Below, one piece after another: positions 8,974 through 17,633 of a stretch of 64,000 nucleotides of DNA (position 1 is its first letter; each line of letters starts with the position of its first letter). The translations under genes and the position numbers were made by a program. The stretch is from Saprospirales bacterium GYS_P2D (lineage in GTDB: Bacteria > Bacteroidota > Bacteroidia > Chitinophagales > Saprospiraceae), in NCBI GenBank assembly GCA_009833045.1, contig WUUP01000001.1, positions 799,586 to 863,585 of the forward strand, written 5' to 3'. The notes under the pieces were generated by a model, which was not told the origin of the DNA, searched no databases, and saw only the letters and a program-made list of their open reading frames with translations.

Positions 8974-9732
8974 CTATTTGTCTCCCTTCTTTTGCTCAAA
9001 CTGGTCAAGCATCGACGAGGTATCTGACAGATTTGGATCTTCGTCTAATTCTATTTGTAATCCTTCGGCTAAAGTAGTCGCCCAACCATCATTGTAGAGT
9101 CGCTTGATGACGGCGATCGCTTCTTTGCTGTTACCCATGATATCAGACACGACTTGATCGACACCTGCTGTCAGCTCTCCAGTCGGATAGCATCGATTAG
9201 CGAGTCCGATACGCTCAGCCTCAGGACCGAGCACATGATGAGCTCTGAATGACATCTCCTTAGCTCGAGCGATACCGCATCTGCGTGCCAGCCGCTGCGT
9301 CATACCCCAGCGAGGTACGATTGCCCACTTAGCGTGAGTATCTCCAAACTTAGTCGCTTCATCACAAAAAATCATGTCAAACATCAAAGCCAACTCGAGA
9401 GCACCAGTGAAGCAATATCCATGCACCTCAGCTATAGTCACCGCTCGCATGGAGGACATCATTTTATTGAGCTCGATGCCCTGCGGGATGACTCCACCAT
9501 CAGAAGCGAAAGAGTCGGCTTCATTGACCTTGAGATCTACTCCTGCGGAGAATGCTCTACCCACTCCTGAGAGTACGAATACTCCGATAGACGGATCAGA
9601 CTCTATGAGTCGGACCAGATCTATCAGCTCTGTGAGCATGCCGGTAGTTAGCGCATTAAGTTTGTCTGGACGATTGAGCTTAGCTCTACAGACTCCATCT
9701 GCTATCTGATACTGTACGAGTTGGCCTGGCAT
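8974..9732 (-). CDS. Enoyl-CoA hydratase/isomerase (crotonase) family protein
   Basis: 252-residue crotonase-fold enzyme. Seen: the oxyanion-hole stretch GVGRAFSAGVDLK, a second one at VHGYCFTGALELALMFD, and a typical crotonase C-terminus. The usual catalytic Glu positions of true hydratases are not clear, so isomerase, hydrolase or hydratase activity remain open. It starts 2 nt after the stop of the next SDR gene, so the two are co-transcribed. With two SDR neighbours and beta-oxidation genes nearby it probably handles acyl-CoA intermediates of lipid or branched compound breakdown. Confidence 0.82.
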   Translation of the reverse strand: MPGQLVQYQIADGVCRAKLNRPDKLNALTTGMLTELIDLVRLIESDPSIGVFVLSGVGRAFSAGVDLKVNEADSFASDGGVIPQGIELNKMMSSMRAVTIAEVHGYCFTGALELALMFDMIFCDEATKFGDTHAKWAIVPRWGMTQRLARRCGIARAKEMSFRAHHVLGPEAERIGLANRCYPTGELTAGVDQVVSDIMGNSKEAIAVIKRLYNDGWATTLAEGLQIELDEDPNLSDTSSMLDQFEQKKGDK

Positions 9733-9734
9733 AT

Positions 9735-10517
9735 CTATGTCATTACGGGTGCATGGAGGATACCCCCATCATTGACTAATACGGCACCTGTCATGTAGGA
9801 AGATGCATCTGATGCTAAGAATACAGCGAGACCTGCCATTTCATCTGGCATAGCCATCCTGCCGAGAGGTATATTCTTTTTAAATTGCTTCAGATTATTC
9901 TCATCCTGCCATAGCATCTGACTGAGCTTAGTCTTGACTAATCCTGGACAGATGACATTCACCCGAATATTGTCCTTTCCCCATTCTGCAGCTTGATTTT
10001 GAGCGAGCATGACGACACCTGCCTTAGAGAGATTGTATGCTGCGAAACCTGCGGTAGCATGCAGCCCCTCGATCGAACTGATATGTATGACACTACCTCC
10101 ACCTACTTTTTTCATATGCTCATGCGCTAAGCATGATAGCTGTAATGGAGCATGGAGATTAATATCCAATGTCTTCTGATATACATCCGATGGCATTTTT
10201 TCTATTGGTCCGAAATATGGGTTAGTCCCAGCATTATTGATCAGGATATCTATGCGTCCATATTTCTCAAGTGTTTTGTTGATGAGGTTTTCTCGCTGAG
10301 CGGCATCTGCCACATGACATGCGATACCGGTCGCCTCAAGACCATCTGCCTTGAATTGGTCAGCTACTTCTTCTACTGCTTCCTGCTTTCGACTACTGAT
10401 GACTACGCTGGCACCAAACTCTGCCATGCCTCTTGCCATCGCTTCGCCTATACCTTTACTCGCTCCAGTCACGATAGCGACTTTGCCAGTCAAGTCAAAT
10501 AATGTTTTGATTCTCAT
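9735..10517 (-). CDS. SDR-family oxidoreductase
   Basis: Classical SDR of 260 residues, separate from the SDR at 8196. It shows TGASKGIG for cofactor binding, NNAGTNPYFGPI, the active-site pair HISSIEG...YNLSK and C-terminal YMTGAVLVNDGG. It is first in the compact 10517-7158 run (SDR, crotonase, SDR, HSL hydrolase), with intergenic distances of 2-31 nt. It is 37 nt downstream of the MBL hydrolase gene on the same strand, so that gene may lead the transcript. The motif layout is that of 3-oxoacyl reductase-like or secondary alcohol dehydrogenases; the substrate is unknown. Confidence 0.85.
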   Translation of the reverse strand: MRIKTLFDLTGKVAIVTGASKGIGEAMARGMAEFGASVVISSRKQEAVEEVADQFKADGLEATGIACHVADAAQRENLINKTLEKYGRIDILINNAGTNPYFGPIEKMPSDVYQKTLDINLHAPLQLSCLAHEHMKKVGGGSVIHISSIEGLHATAGFAAYNLSKAGVVMLAQNQAAEWGKDNIRVNVICPGLVKTKLSQMLWQDENNLKQFKKNIPLGRMAMPDEMAGLAVFLASDASSYMTGAVLVNDGGILHAPVMT

Positions 10518-10554
10518 ATTCTTTCTTCTTTAGTTTTGCTTTATTCTTTACGTT

Positions 10555-11598
10555 TTACTTTTTCACTGTATAGAGATCGCCATCTTCAGCTAACAAGATG
10601 GGACCATCATAGATCCCATCTAATCCGGATACAAATACTCTGCGTGATATGGGATTCTCTGGCACAGGGGCCAAATGATTTAAAATCAGCTTCTTTACAT
10701 TGGCGGCAGCCGCTATCTGCGCCGCACCTTTTGGCGTAGTATGATAGTCCAATATATCACCCAGTATCTTAGCTTGACGATCATTTCCTTCTTTTATTTG
10801 GTATGCTTTGACACGATCTATCAGCTCTTTATTCATCGCCTCATGGAGTAGGATATCTGCCCCTTGAGCAAAGCTGATCAATCGCTCATCATAAGAGGTA
10901 TCCCCGCTCAGCACGACGGTATGTCCAGCATATGTCACCCGATAAGCCAGCGACACATCCACTGGATGATGTGTCACTTGGAGTGCTTCTACCTTGACAC
11001 CACCATGATCGTATATGAGTGCTACAGACTCCTCAGAAAGTATCTCATGCGTGATCAATCGAGAGGCCTCCATCTCAAGTACTGTCGGCCCATGATGTTC
11101 AATACGGTAGATCTTATCAAGATGTAGTAGACTATCGATCCCATTAGCTATGGCCAATGCTCCAGGAGGACCATATAAACCTAATGGCTCCTTACGCCCA
11201 AAAAGCCAAGACCGATTGACAAATCCTGGCAAGTCGATGTAATGATCGGTATGCCAATGAGAGATAAAGACAGCATCTACCTCTTGGATCGGGAGACGAA
11301 TATTCTCCATTTTGCTTATAGTACCTTCACCCAGATCGAATAGTAGGAACTGATCTCCCGCTATGACTGCTGTACAGCTCTGGGCTCGCTCAGTCAGGAG
11401 TGGCGCTGCCGTACCGACAGTGATGACCTTGATGGGCTCCTCTGGATCGATCTCGAGCAGATCATATCTGAGAGCGGTCTGATCTGCCAGATGCTGTATG
11501 TATCGCTCGATCAACTTTTCCTGATTGATATAGGCGAATACTGCTACGAATAGCGCTATCAGCAAGATGACAACAGATATGATGGCAGTACGCTTCAT
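10555..11598 (-). CDS. MBL-fold metallo-hydrolase, membrane-anchored
   Basis: 347-residue metallo-beta-lactamase-fold hydrolase. The metal motif SHWHTDH (113-119, H114/H116/D118/H119) is followed by a later His in THHPVD, the Asp of LSGDTSYD and the last His in LNHLAPVPE. This resembles the RNase Z/arylsulfatase-like branch of the fold. An N-terminal hydrophobic segment (residues 6-23, ISVVILLIALFVAVFAYI) suggests the catalytic part faces the periplasm, which argues against tRNA processing. It lies upstream of the SDR-crotonase run and may be co-transcribed with it. Substrate unknown. Confidence 0.82.
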   Translation of the reverse strand: MKRTAIISVVILLIALFVAVFAYINQEKLIERYIQHLADQTALRYDLLEIDPEEPIKVITVGTAAPLLTERAQSCTAVIAGDQFLLFDLGEGTISKMENIRLPIQEVDAVFISHWHTDHYIDLPGFVNRSWLFGRKEPLGLYGPPGALAIANGIDSLLHLDKIYRIEHHGPTVLEMEASRLITHEILSEESVALIYDHGGVKVEALQVTHHPVDVSLAYRVTYAGHTVVLSGDTSYDERLISFAQGADILLHEAMNKELIDRVKAYQIKEGNDRQAKILGDILDYHTTPKGAAQIAAAANVKKLILNHLAPVPENPISRRVFVSGLDGIYDGPILLAEDGDLYTVKK

Positions 11599-11735
11599 TA
11601 GATCAGTTACAGTAGGATTTATTTAGCTGGACATACATGGATGCCATGTAGTATTCCTATCCCCAAAATAAACCCTCACCTCCATAGTTTAGTCATTCAC
11701 TAAGAGATATTATTGACACTCTTTATCAGCTAAAC

Positions 11736-11775
11736 AAAAAAGGATGCATCCCAATGAAAGGGAAACATCCTTTTT
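11736..11775 (-). terminator. Intrinsic terminator after the beta-oxidation operon
   Basis: AAAAAAGGATG (11736-11746) pairs with CATCCTTTTT (11766-11775), and an inner CCC/GGG pair (11750-11752, 11760-11762) extends the hairpin. T/A tracts on both sides would let it work in either direction. It sits about 70 nt beyond the stop of the hydroxyacyl-CoA dehydrogenase gene, separating it from the MBL hydrolase gene further left. Confidence 0.75.
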
Positions 11776-11844
11776 ACCAATATCAAGTGCAGATTTTTTA
11801 AGACCTATTAGAGTCCTAATACTCCACTATAATGTATCAGGAGC

Positions 11845-14034
11845 TTATACTGCCTCGGCAGTGGCTCTCTCTTTGATTTCGTATTCGTGGATCGACTTAC
11901 CCGCAGCCGCCAATGCTCTCAAGCTATCAGGCACTGTGAATCTCGCTCCAAACTTCTCAGTATACTCATCACACTCTGCGATGAACTGATCCATGCCTAC
12001 ATAGTCGATGTATGATAGTGCACCACCTGTGTATGGAGGGAATCCCCACCCTAATAGTGATCCGATATCTCCATCTACTACGCTACGAAGTACGCCCTCA
12101 TCCAGACATCTGTAGGCTTCAATCGCCTGTCTGTGGAGTAGTCGCTTAGCTACTACTGCATTATCAAGCTTTCCTACTTCGCTATTGAATAGCTCAGCAA
12201 GTTTCGGCCAAATGTACTTTTTACCACCTTCAGGATATTCGTAGAATCCTTTTCCTGCTTTCTTGCCTTCTCGACCATGCTCTTCTACGAGCATTTTAGT
12301 GATGTTATAGTTACGCTGTAGTTCAGGATTGTCCTTGAGACTTGGATCAGCCTCCATCACGTGTAGTCCGAGAGTCAGAGACACCTCATCTGATACAGCG
12401 AGAGGCCCTACAGGCATCCCTTTTGTTTTAGCGATATTCTCGATGACGATAGCTGGTACACCTTCCTCGAGGAGATATGCTCCTTCAGATGTGTAGGTAC
12501 CAAAGCATCTGGATGTATAAAATCCTCTACTATCATTCACTACGATTGGCACTTTCTTGATCGCCATCGTGTAGTCGATCGCTGCTCCTATGGCTTTATC
12601 TTCAGTCTCTTCGCCTACGATGATCTCTACAAGAGGCATCTTGTCCACAGGAGAGAAGAAGTGTATCCCGATGAAATTCTTAGGACGATCTGAGGCTTTC
12701 GCCAATAATGTAATAGGAATCGTCGAGGTATTTGACGCATAGATTTTATCAGCAGCTAATACTGCCTCTGTCTCCTTAGTCACTCTCGCTTTGAGATCGA
12801 CATTTTCAAATACTGCTTCGATCACGAGATCACAGCCTTCCATATCAGCTGGATCAGCAGTTGTCTTGATACGAGCTAATACTTCGTCTACCTGCTCTTG
12901 CGTCATCTTACCACGAGAGATTCTCTTTTTGAGAAGATTTCTCGAATAATCTTTCCCTTTCTCAGCGCCTTCGATAGTCACATCTTTGAGCACTACTTCT
13001 TGTTTAGCAAGATAAGCCGATACATAAGCGATACCAGCTCCCATCATACCAGCTCCGAGCACACCGAGCTTTTTGATTTCGTAGTTGCCTACACCTTCTG
13101 GCTTGGCCTTTCCTTTTCTTGCTGCCTGAATACCGAGAAATCCTGTACGGATGAGGTTTTTAGCTTCTTTCGTATTTCTCACTTTGACGAAGTGACGAGC
13201 CTCTACCTCAAGCGCACGATCGATCTTGATCTGGATGCCTTCGTATACGGTACTGAGTACAGCCTGAGCAGCAGGATAGTTATTATGAGTCATCTTAGTG
13301 ACATTACCATTAGCTCCCATGATCGTCTGCACACCATTAGGTGTCATCAGACCTCCACCTGGTATTTTATGTTTTTTGTCATCCCATGGCTGTATAGGAG
13401 TAGGATTGTCAGCGATCCACTGCTTAGCTGCAGCGATGAGCTCCTCAGGAGTATCTACTACTGCATTGATGAGGCCATCTTTAAGTGCTTTAGATGGATC
13501 CGCTTCGATACCCTGTAGGATGTACATGAGCGCATTTTGGATACCCATGAGGTATGGTGCTTTTGCAGTACCCCCTCCACCTGGGATGAGGCCTACCTTA
13601 GTCTCTGGAAATCCTAATTTAATCTTAGGATTGTTGAGCGCTATCCTATGGTGACATGTAAGGCATAGCTCCATACCGCCTCCGAGAGCGGTACCATTGA
13701 TCGCAGCGACGAATGGCTTTCCAGCTGTCTCGATCGCTCTATAGTTTTGATGCATCTGCATCATCTGACCAAACTGCTCCTCCGCAGTGCCTCCATCACG
13801 CTGTAGCTCACGGAGATCTGCACCCGCCATAAACATGCGCTGCCCAGATGTCACGATCACACCTTTGACTTTATCATCTGCGATAGCTTTATTAGCAACC
13901 TCTATATAGTTTTGTATGAACTCAAAGCTGAATAGATTAGTAGGGTTATCTACTTGATCTATGGTGATGATCGCTATACCATCTTCGCCTATTTCGTATG
14001 ACAATAGTTTGTTTTTCAACACTTGTTCTGCCAT
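11845..14034 (-). CDS. Bifunctional enoyl-CoA hydratase/3-hydroxyacyl-CoA dehydrogenase (FadB/FadJ-like)
   Basis: Multifunctional beta-oxidation subunit of 729 residues. The N-terminal crotonase domain has GQRMFMAGADLREL and GTALGGGMELCLTCHHRIA; next come a linker and an NAD-binding domain (KLGVLGAGMMGAGIAYVSA, ASNTSTIPITLLA, GIHFFSPVDKMPLVEII) and the C-terminal dehydrogenase domains (NDSRGFYTSRCF). It hydrates enoyl-CoA and oxidises the L-3-hydroxyacyl-CoA. The frame opens at 14106, overlapping the thiolase gene; I use ATG 14034 (MAEQVLKNKLL), the start usual for the family and about 60 nt after the thiolase stop. It pairs with the thiolase upstream as in other bacterial beta-oxidation operons. 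Whether FadB- or FadJ-type cannot be decided by eye. Confidence 0.93.
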   Translation of the reverse strand: MAEQVLKNKLLSYEIGEDGIAIITIDQVDNPTNLFSFEFIQNYIEVANKAIADDKVKGVIVTSGQRMFMAGADLRELQRDGGTAEEQFGQMMQMHQNYRAIETAGKPFVAAINGTALGGGMELCLTCHHRIALNNPKIKLGFPETKVGLIPGGGGTAKAPYLMGIQNALMYILQGIEADPSKALKDGLINAVVDTPEELIAAAKQWIADNPTPIQPWDDKKHKIPGGGLMTPNGVQTIMGANGNVTKMTHNNYPAAQAVLSTVYEGIQIKIDRALEVEARHFVKVRNTKEAKNLIRTGFLGIQAARKGKAKPEGVGNYEIKKLGVLGAGMMGAGIAYVSAYLAKQEVVLKDVTIEGAEKGKDYSRNLLKKRISRGKMTQEQVDEVLARIKTTADPADMEGCDLVIEAVFENVDLKARVTKETEAVLAADKIYASNTSTIPITLLAKASDRPKNFIGIHFFSPVDKMPLVEIIVGEETEDKAIGAAIDYTMAIKKVPIVVNDSRGFYTSRCFGTYTSEGAYLLEEGVPAIVIENIAKTKGMPVGPLAVSDEVSLTLGLHVMEADPSLKDNPELQRNYNITKMLVEEHGREGKKAGKGFYEYPEGGKKYIWPKLAELFNSEVGKLDNAVVAKRLLHRQAIEAYRCLDEGVLRSVVDGDIGSLLGWGFPPYTGGALSYIDYVGMDQFIAECDEYTEKFGARFTVPDSLRALAAAGKSIHEYEIKERATAEAV

Positions 14035-14092
14035 GATATTTTGTTTCTTCTTTTTAGTAAAATAATGTGAATAATAAAGAGAGTATTTATGA

Positions 14093-15295
14093 CTATACTC
14101 TCTCAATGATAGTAGCGATACCCATACCTCCGCCGATACAGAGTGTCACCAGACCAGTCGTCTTGTCTTGACGCTCGAGCTCATCTATGAGCGTACCCAT
14201 GAGCATACATCCTGTAGCTCCAAGTGGGTGACCGAGAGCGATCGCTCCACCATTGACATTCACTTTGTCATGTGGCACATTAAGCTTGTGCATGAATAGC
14301 ATCGGTACTGATGCGAATGCTTCATTAACTTCGAATAAGTCGATGTCCCCTACATTCATACCTGCTTGTTTCAATGCTTTTTCAGATGCTGGTGCTGGCC
14401 CAGTGAGCATGATAGTCGGCTCTGTACCATATACAGCAGCTGCAAGTATTTTAGCTCTTGGCTTCATCCCGAGCTCTTTTCCTGCCTCCTCATTTCCGAT
14501 GAGTGCTACTGCTGCTCCATCTACGATCGCACTACTATTGCCCGCATGATGTACGTGATCTACCGCAGCTATCTCTGGATATCTGTCGATAGCCACTGCG
14601 TCAAATCCTGCCATCTGACCCATCATAGCGAATGCTGGCTGCAATCCGGCTAATGACTCCATAGTGGTCCCAGGACGAATATTCTCATCTGTATCGAGCA
14701 TTACTACTCCATTGATATCTCTTACAGCAAATCTCGATTTGAAAACTCCTGCAGCCTCAGCGGCGGCTGCTCTTTTCTGTGACTCAAGTGCGAATGCATC
14801 AACATCATTTCGGGTAAATCCATATTTGCTGGCGATCAGATCTGCTGACACACCCTGAGGGATAGCATGCCCTGGTACAGCCACGGCTGGATCCATCATA
14901 AGTGCTCCTCCATCAGAACCCATTTTGACACGTGACATGCTCTCTACACCACCTGCAACGAGTAGCTTAGAAAAGCCTGACTTAACATAAGCCGATGCTT
15001 GGTTGATCGATTCGAGACCAGATCCACAAAATCGGTTGAGCGTAACACCACAAAGGTGCTGTCCATAACCTGACTGCTGAGCTGCTGTCTTAGCAATGTT
15101 AGCTCCTTGATCCATGACTTGAGTCACACATCCTAAGATCACATCCTCCACGAGAGAGGTATCAAAGTCATGCTTCTCCTTGAGATCTTTTAGCTGCTGA
15201 GTGACGAGGTGAGTAGGAGTCACTGTATTCAGGGCTCCCTTCTTGTTGCCTTTCCCACGAGTAGTCCGGATGGCATCATAGATATAAGCTTCCAT
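14093..15295 (-). CDS. Acetyl-CoA C-acyltransferase (3-ketoacyl-CoA thiolase)
   Basis: 400-residue thiolase, the last step of beta-oxidation, cleaving 3-ketoacyl-CoA with CoA. The nucleophilic Cys is in NRFCGSGLES (C90); the active-site His lies in NGGAIALGHPLGATG; the second Cys in VTLCIGGGMG near the C-terminus. It is the first gene of the leftward beta-oxidation operon and is followed by the hydratase/dehydrogenase. Its upstream region carries a TTGGCA-N4-TGCCAA dyad shared with the divergent TetR gene, so repression by that regulator, relieved by acyl-CoA or fatty acid, is likely. Confidence 0.94.
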   Translation of the reverse strand: MEAYIYDAIRTTRGKGNKKGALNTVTPTHLVTQQLKDLKEKHDFDTSLVEDVILGCVTQVMDQGANIAKTAAQQSGYGQHLCGVTLNRFCGSGLESINQASAYVKSGFSKLLVAGGVESMSRVKMGSDGGALMMDPAVAVPGHAIPQGVSADLIASKYGFTRNDVDAFALESQKRAAAAEAAGVFKSRFAVRDINGVVMLDTDENIRPGTTMESLAGLQPAFAMMGQMAGFDAVAIDRYPEIAAVDHVHHAGNSSAIVDGAAVALIGNEEAGKELGMKPRAKILAAAVYGTEPTIMLTGPAPASEKALKQAGMNVGDIDLFEVNEAFASVPMLFMHKLNVPHDKVNVNGGAIALGHPLGATGCMLMGTLIDELERQDKTTGLVTLCIGGGMGIATIIERV

Positions 15296-15347
15296 TCTAT
15301 TTTTATTTATGTATTAGAATCGTTTTGAATTTGTATAATCATACTAT

Positions 15348-15363
15348 TTGGCACTTCTGCCAA
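15348..15363. promoter_or_regulatory. Operator-like dyad 1 (thiolase side)
   Basis: TTGGCA CTTC TGCCAA, a perfect 6-bp inverted repeat with a 4-nt spacer, 53-68 nt upstream of the thiolase ATG. The same half sites and spacing recur just upstream of the TetR start, which makes chance unlikely and marks the probable binding site of that regulator. Confidence 0.7.
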
Positions 15364-15597
15364 TAGCGCTTCAATATTCTGACATTATTTACTTTTTATC
15401 AATTAGATCAAGTGTGAATCCCTTCTAATATTTGAATTATCCATTAAAATCGCCAATTGGATCACGGCCATATCTCAATACAATCATATGAATAATGACA
15501 AGCAGCAAACTATAATTAGTTTTTACTGTTTATCACAGAACAATAATCGGATGCCATTTTGACTTTTCTGAGATTTATCTTAAATATGCACACGTAT

Positions 15598-15613
15598 TTG
15601 GCAATATTGCCAA
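15598..15613. promoter_or_regulatory. Operator-like dyad 2 (tetR side)
   Basis: TTGGCAATATTGCCAA, a fully palindromic 16-mer ending 18 nt before the TetR ATG. It matches dyad 1 in both arms (TTGGCA/TGCCAA) and in spacing. The location fits autorepression of the regulator gene. Confidence 0.72.
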
Positions 15614-15631
15614 TTTATGAAAAACTAAGCT

Positions 15632-16324
15632 ATGCAAACACTAACTCAACAAACCCATGTTGATAAAGAGAATATGAAGGTGGTGGTAAAAAGAAAACCT
15701 GGTCGCCCGACCGCAGATACGGAGATTAATATTGAGCACCTTTGCGATGTCGCTGTCAATGTATTCGCTGAGAAAGGGTACTCCGGGACGACGACTACAG
15801 AAATCACGAAAAAAGCGGGAGTCGCTCGATCTTTGATCCACTATTATTTTGGTAATAAGGAGGAGCTCTGGAAAGCATCGCTCAAGAGGATAGCCAATGA
15901 ATTCATAAATGAGTTTGAGAATAGCAAAAAAATCCACAAAGATCTGGATGGCATACAGATGATAAAAGTCGTAGTCAGACAGCTGGTACATTTCTACAGC
16001 AAATACCCAGCATTTCCTAAGATCTTAGCTCAGGAGATGTCTGATCAATCAGAACGCAGCGAGTATATCATCAAAAACTTCGTAAAGCCGCTATGGAATG
16101 TGACAGGGGAGCTTTTCAAAAAGCAGCGTAAGAAAGGTGCGATCAAAAAGATTGACAAGGAGTTTCAAGCGAGCATATTGTTAGGTATGGCGAGTAATTT
16201 CTTCTCTAATCCATATTTAACTAAACACCTCTATGAGATCGATCCATTTGATGACGAGGTGATCGAGCGCTATGCTGATACGGTAGTAGACATATTCTGC
16301 CATGGAATAGTCAAGGCTTCTTAG
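15632..16324 (+). CDS. TetR/AcrR-family transcriptional regulator of the beta-oxidation operon
   Basis: 230-residue repressor. A basic arm (KRKPGRPTADTE) precedes a TetR helix-turn-helix: VFAEKGYSGTTTTEITKKAGVARS followed by the family hallmark LIHYYFGNKEELW, written here in two pieces. The C-terminal helical part would bind the ligand. It is divergent from the thiolase/dehydrogenase operon with matching dyads beside each start, so it probably represses both and responds to fatty acyl-CoA, as FadR/PsrA-type TetR proteins do elsewhere. A second in-frame ATG at residue 15 (15674) is an alternative start. An intrinsic terminator follows at 16365. Confidence 0.9.
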   Translation: MQTLTQQTHVDKENMKVVVKRKPGRPTADTEINIEHLCDVAVNVFAEKGYSGTTTTEITKKAGVARSLIHYYFGNKEELWKASLKRIANEFINEFENSKKIHKDLDGIQMIKVVVRQLVHFYSKYPAFPKILAQEMSDQSERSEYIIKNFVKPLWNVTGELFKKQRKKGAIKKIDKEFQASILLGMASNFFSNPYLTKHLYEIDPFDDEVIERYADTVVDIFCHGIVKAS

Positions 16325-16364
16325 CCCAACAAATAAGGACATAATACTGACAACAATATTTCGC

Positions 16365-16396
16365 AGCCTCTCAGAGTGATTTGAGAGGCTTTTTTA
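16365..16396 (+). terminator. Intrinsic terminator of the tetR gene
   Basis: AGCCTCTCA (16365-16373) pairs with TGAGAGGCT (16382-16390) across an 8-nt loop and is followed directly by a T run. It lies about 40 nt after the regulator stop. Confidence 0.88.
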
Positions 16397-16567
16397 TTCT
16401 ATTCATGATCCTACATGTCAGGAGACAAGACTTAAATAGACTAAAAGATACCCAAATACACATCCTCCATTCATCATTACTGCATTCTATTCAGCATGTG
16501 GCTATAGAAGATTTATTCTCTATACTGGACTACCTTAGAAAGATCGAAATAACGTAAAAAAATAAGT

Positions 16568-17509
16568 ATGAGAAATGTAATAATGTATTTGGGCATTCTT
16601 TTCTTGCCTATCGCCCTGTCAGCTCAGGATGGCACGATCTATCCGTTAGAGGCACCAGCGGAGCCTGATGCTATCCTACTGGGAACAGGTGGAGTGGATA
16701 ATCAACCAGCATCCGAATCTTGGTTTAGACAATGGGGAGATCCCATGGCTCGAAATATTACAACTGCTACTTTGACTCCTTTTCTTCCAGATCCTGATAA
16801 AGCTAATGGTGCTGCGGTATTAGTGGCACCAGGCGGGGGCTTCAGATGGCTATCCATGGGCAATGAAGGATGGGAAGTGGCTCAAGCTTTAGCAGATCAA
16901 GGAATTGCGGCATTCGTCTTGAAATATCGACTTCATCCGACAGCTCCAGAATTAGATGATTTTATCGCCTGGATGAATAGACCAAGGGGTATGCCTGCTC
17001 CCGATGAGGATAAAAGTGAAAAAGAAGAAAAAGAAAAAACTACCCCACAGCGTCCACGATGGGACCTGTCTAATCAACTGGAAGATGCCGAAGCAGCCTA
17101 TGCGATGATCGTAGATCGTGCGGAAGAATGGGGTGTCGATACAGAAAGAATAGGCATGATAGGATTTTCTGCAGGTGCAGGTCTTACAATGCACTCTACA
17201 CTACACTCCGAGACCATGGACTTAGCCTTCATAGGGCCAGTTTACGGTGGCATGGGAGCTGTAGAGGTGCCAGCCGACGCTCCTCCAATGTTTAACGTCA
17301 TTGCCACTGATGATTTCCTATTCAATGGAGATTTTGGAGTGATTGAATCATGGCACAAAGCAGGTATCCCCGTAGAGCTTCATTTATACCAAAATGGGGG
17401 ACATGGCTTTGGACTGGGCAATCCTGATAGGACCAGCAACAAATGGTTTGATGCATTCATTCACTGGTTAACAGTCAATGACTTCTTAGAAGCTAATGCG
17501 GACCAATAA
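16568..17509 (+). CDS. Secreted alpha/beta hydrolase, acetylxylan-esterase-like
   Basis: 313-residue secreted esterase. Signal peptide MYLGILFLPIALSAQ near the N-terminus. It shows VLVAPGGGFRW (oxyanion region), the nucleophile elbow GFSAG (S201), the acid region ATDDFLF and the catalytic His in GGHGFGLG. The set resembles the BD-FAE/acetyl-xylan-esterase group in carbohydrate clusters. An acidic/Lys-rich insert (about residues 144-160, KSEKEEKEKT) lies between strands. A GH43 gene follows 124 nt later on the same strand, so removal of acetyl groups from xylan-type glycans is a reasonable inference; other ester substrates are possible. Confidence 0.78.
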   Translation: MRNVIMYLGILFLPIALSAQDGTIYPLEAPAEPDAILLGTGGVDNQPASESWFRQWGDPMARNITTATLTPFLPDPDKANGAAVLVAPGGGFRWLSMGNEGWEVAQALADQGIAAFVLKYRLHPTAPELDDFIAWMNRPRGMPAPDEDKSEKEEKEKTTPQRPRWDLSNQLEDAEAAYAMIVDRAEEWGVDTERIGMIGFSAGAGLTMHSTLHSETMDLAFIGPVYGGMGAVEVPADAPPMFNVIATDDFLFNGDFGVIESWHKAGIPVELHLYQNGGHGFGLGNPDRTSNKWFDAFIHWLTVNDFLEANADQ

Positions 17510-17580
17510 AACCCCGCACAGGAGTTTGCTGCCATGTCAATATTCATATCACCTACATGAATTAGGTCAATAATTAAACA

Positions 17581-17607
17581 ATCTACTGCTGAATGACAGC
17601 AGTAGAT
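17581..17607 (+). promoter_or_regulatory. Perfect 11-bp hairpin between the esterase and GH43 genes
   Basis: ATCTACTGCTG pairs exactly with CAGCAGTAGAT around a 5-nt loop (AATGA). It is 72 nt after the esterase stop and 26 nt before the GH43 ATG. The following sequence is only moderately T-rich, so this may be a weak terminator/attenuator, an mRNA stabiliser or a dyad operator near a GH43 promoter. Confidence 0.55.
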
Positions 17608-17633
17608 TCTTATGTTTTATTCAATAACATATC

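Larger units (their letters stand above)
15296..15631. promoter_or_regulatory. Divergent control region, thiolase operon / tetR
   Basis: 336-bp AT-rich gap holding the promoters for the leftward beta-oxidation operon and the rightward TetR gene. Apart from two copies of a TTGGCA-N4-TGCCAA dyad (listed separately) and a short CCAATTGG palindrome at 15453-15460, no gene or RNA is seen. No convincing TAnnTTTG promoter box was found on either strand. Confidence 0.6.

Noticed and set aside
12898-13518. 206-codon plus-strand frame opposite the hydratase/dehydrogenase gene
   Set aside because: Antisense shadow of a clear gene; composition is aromatic/Ser-rich with no domain.
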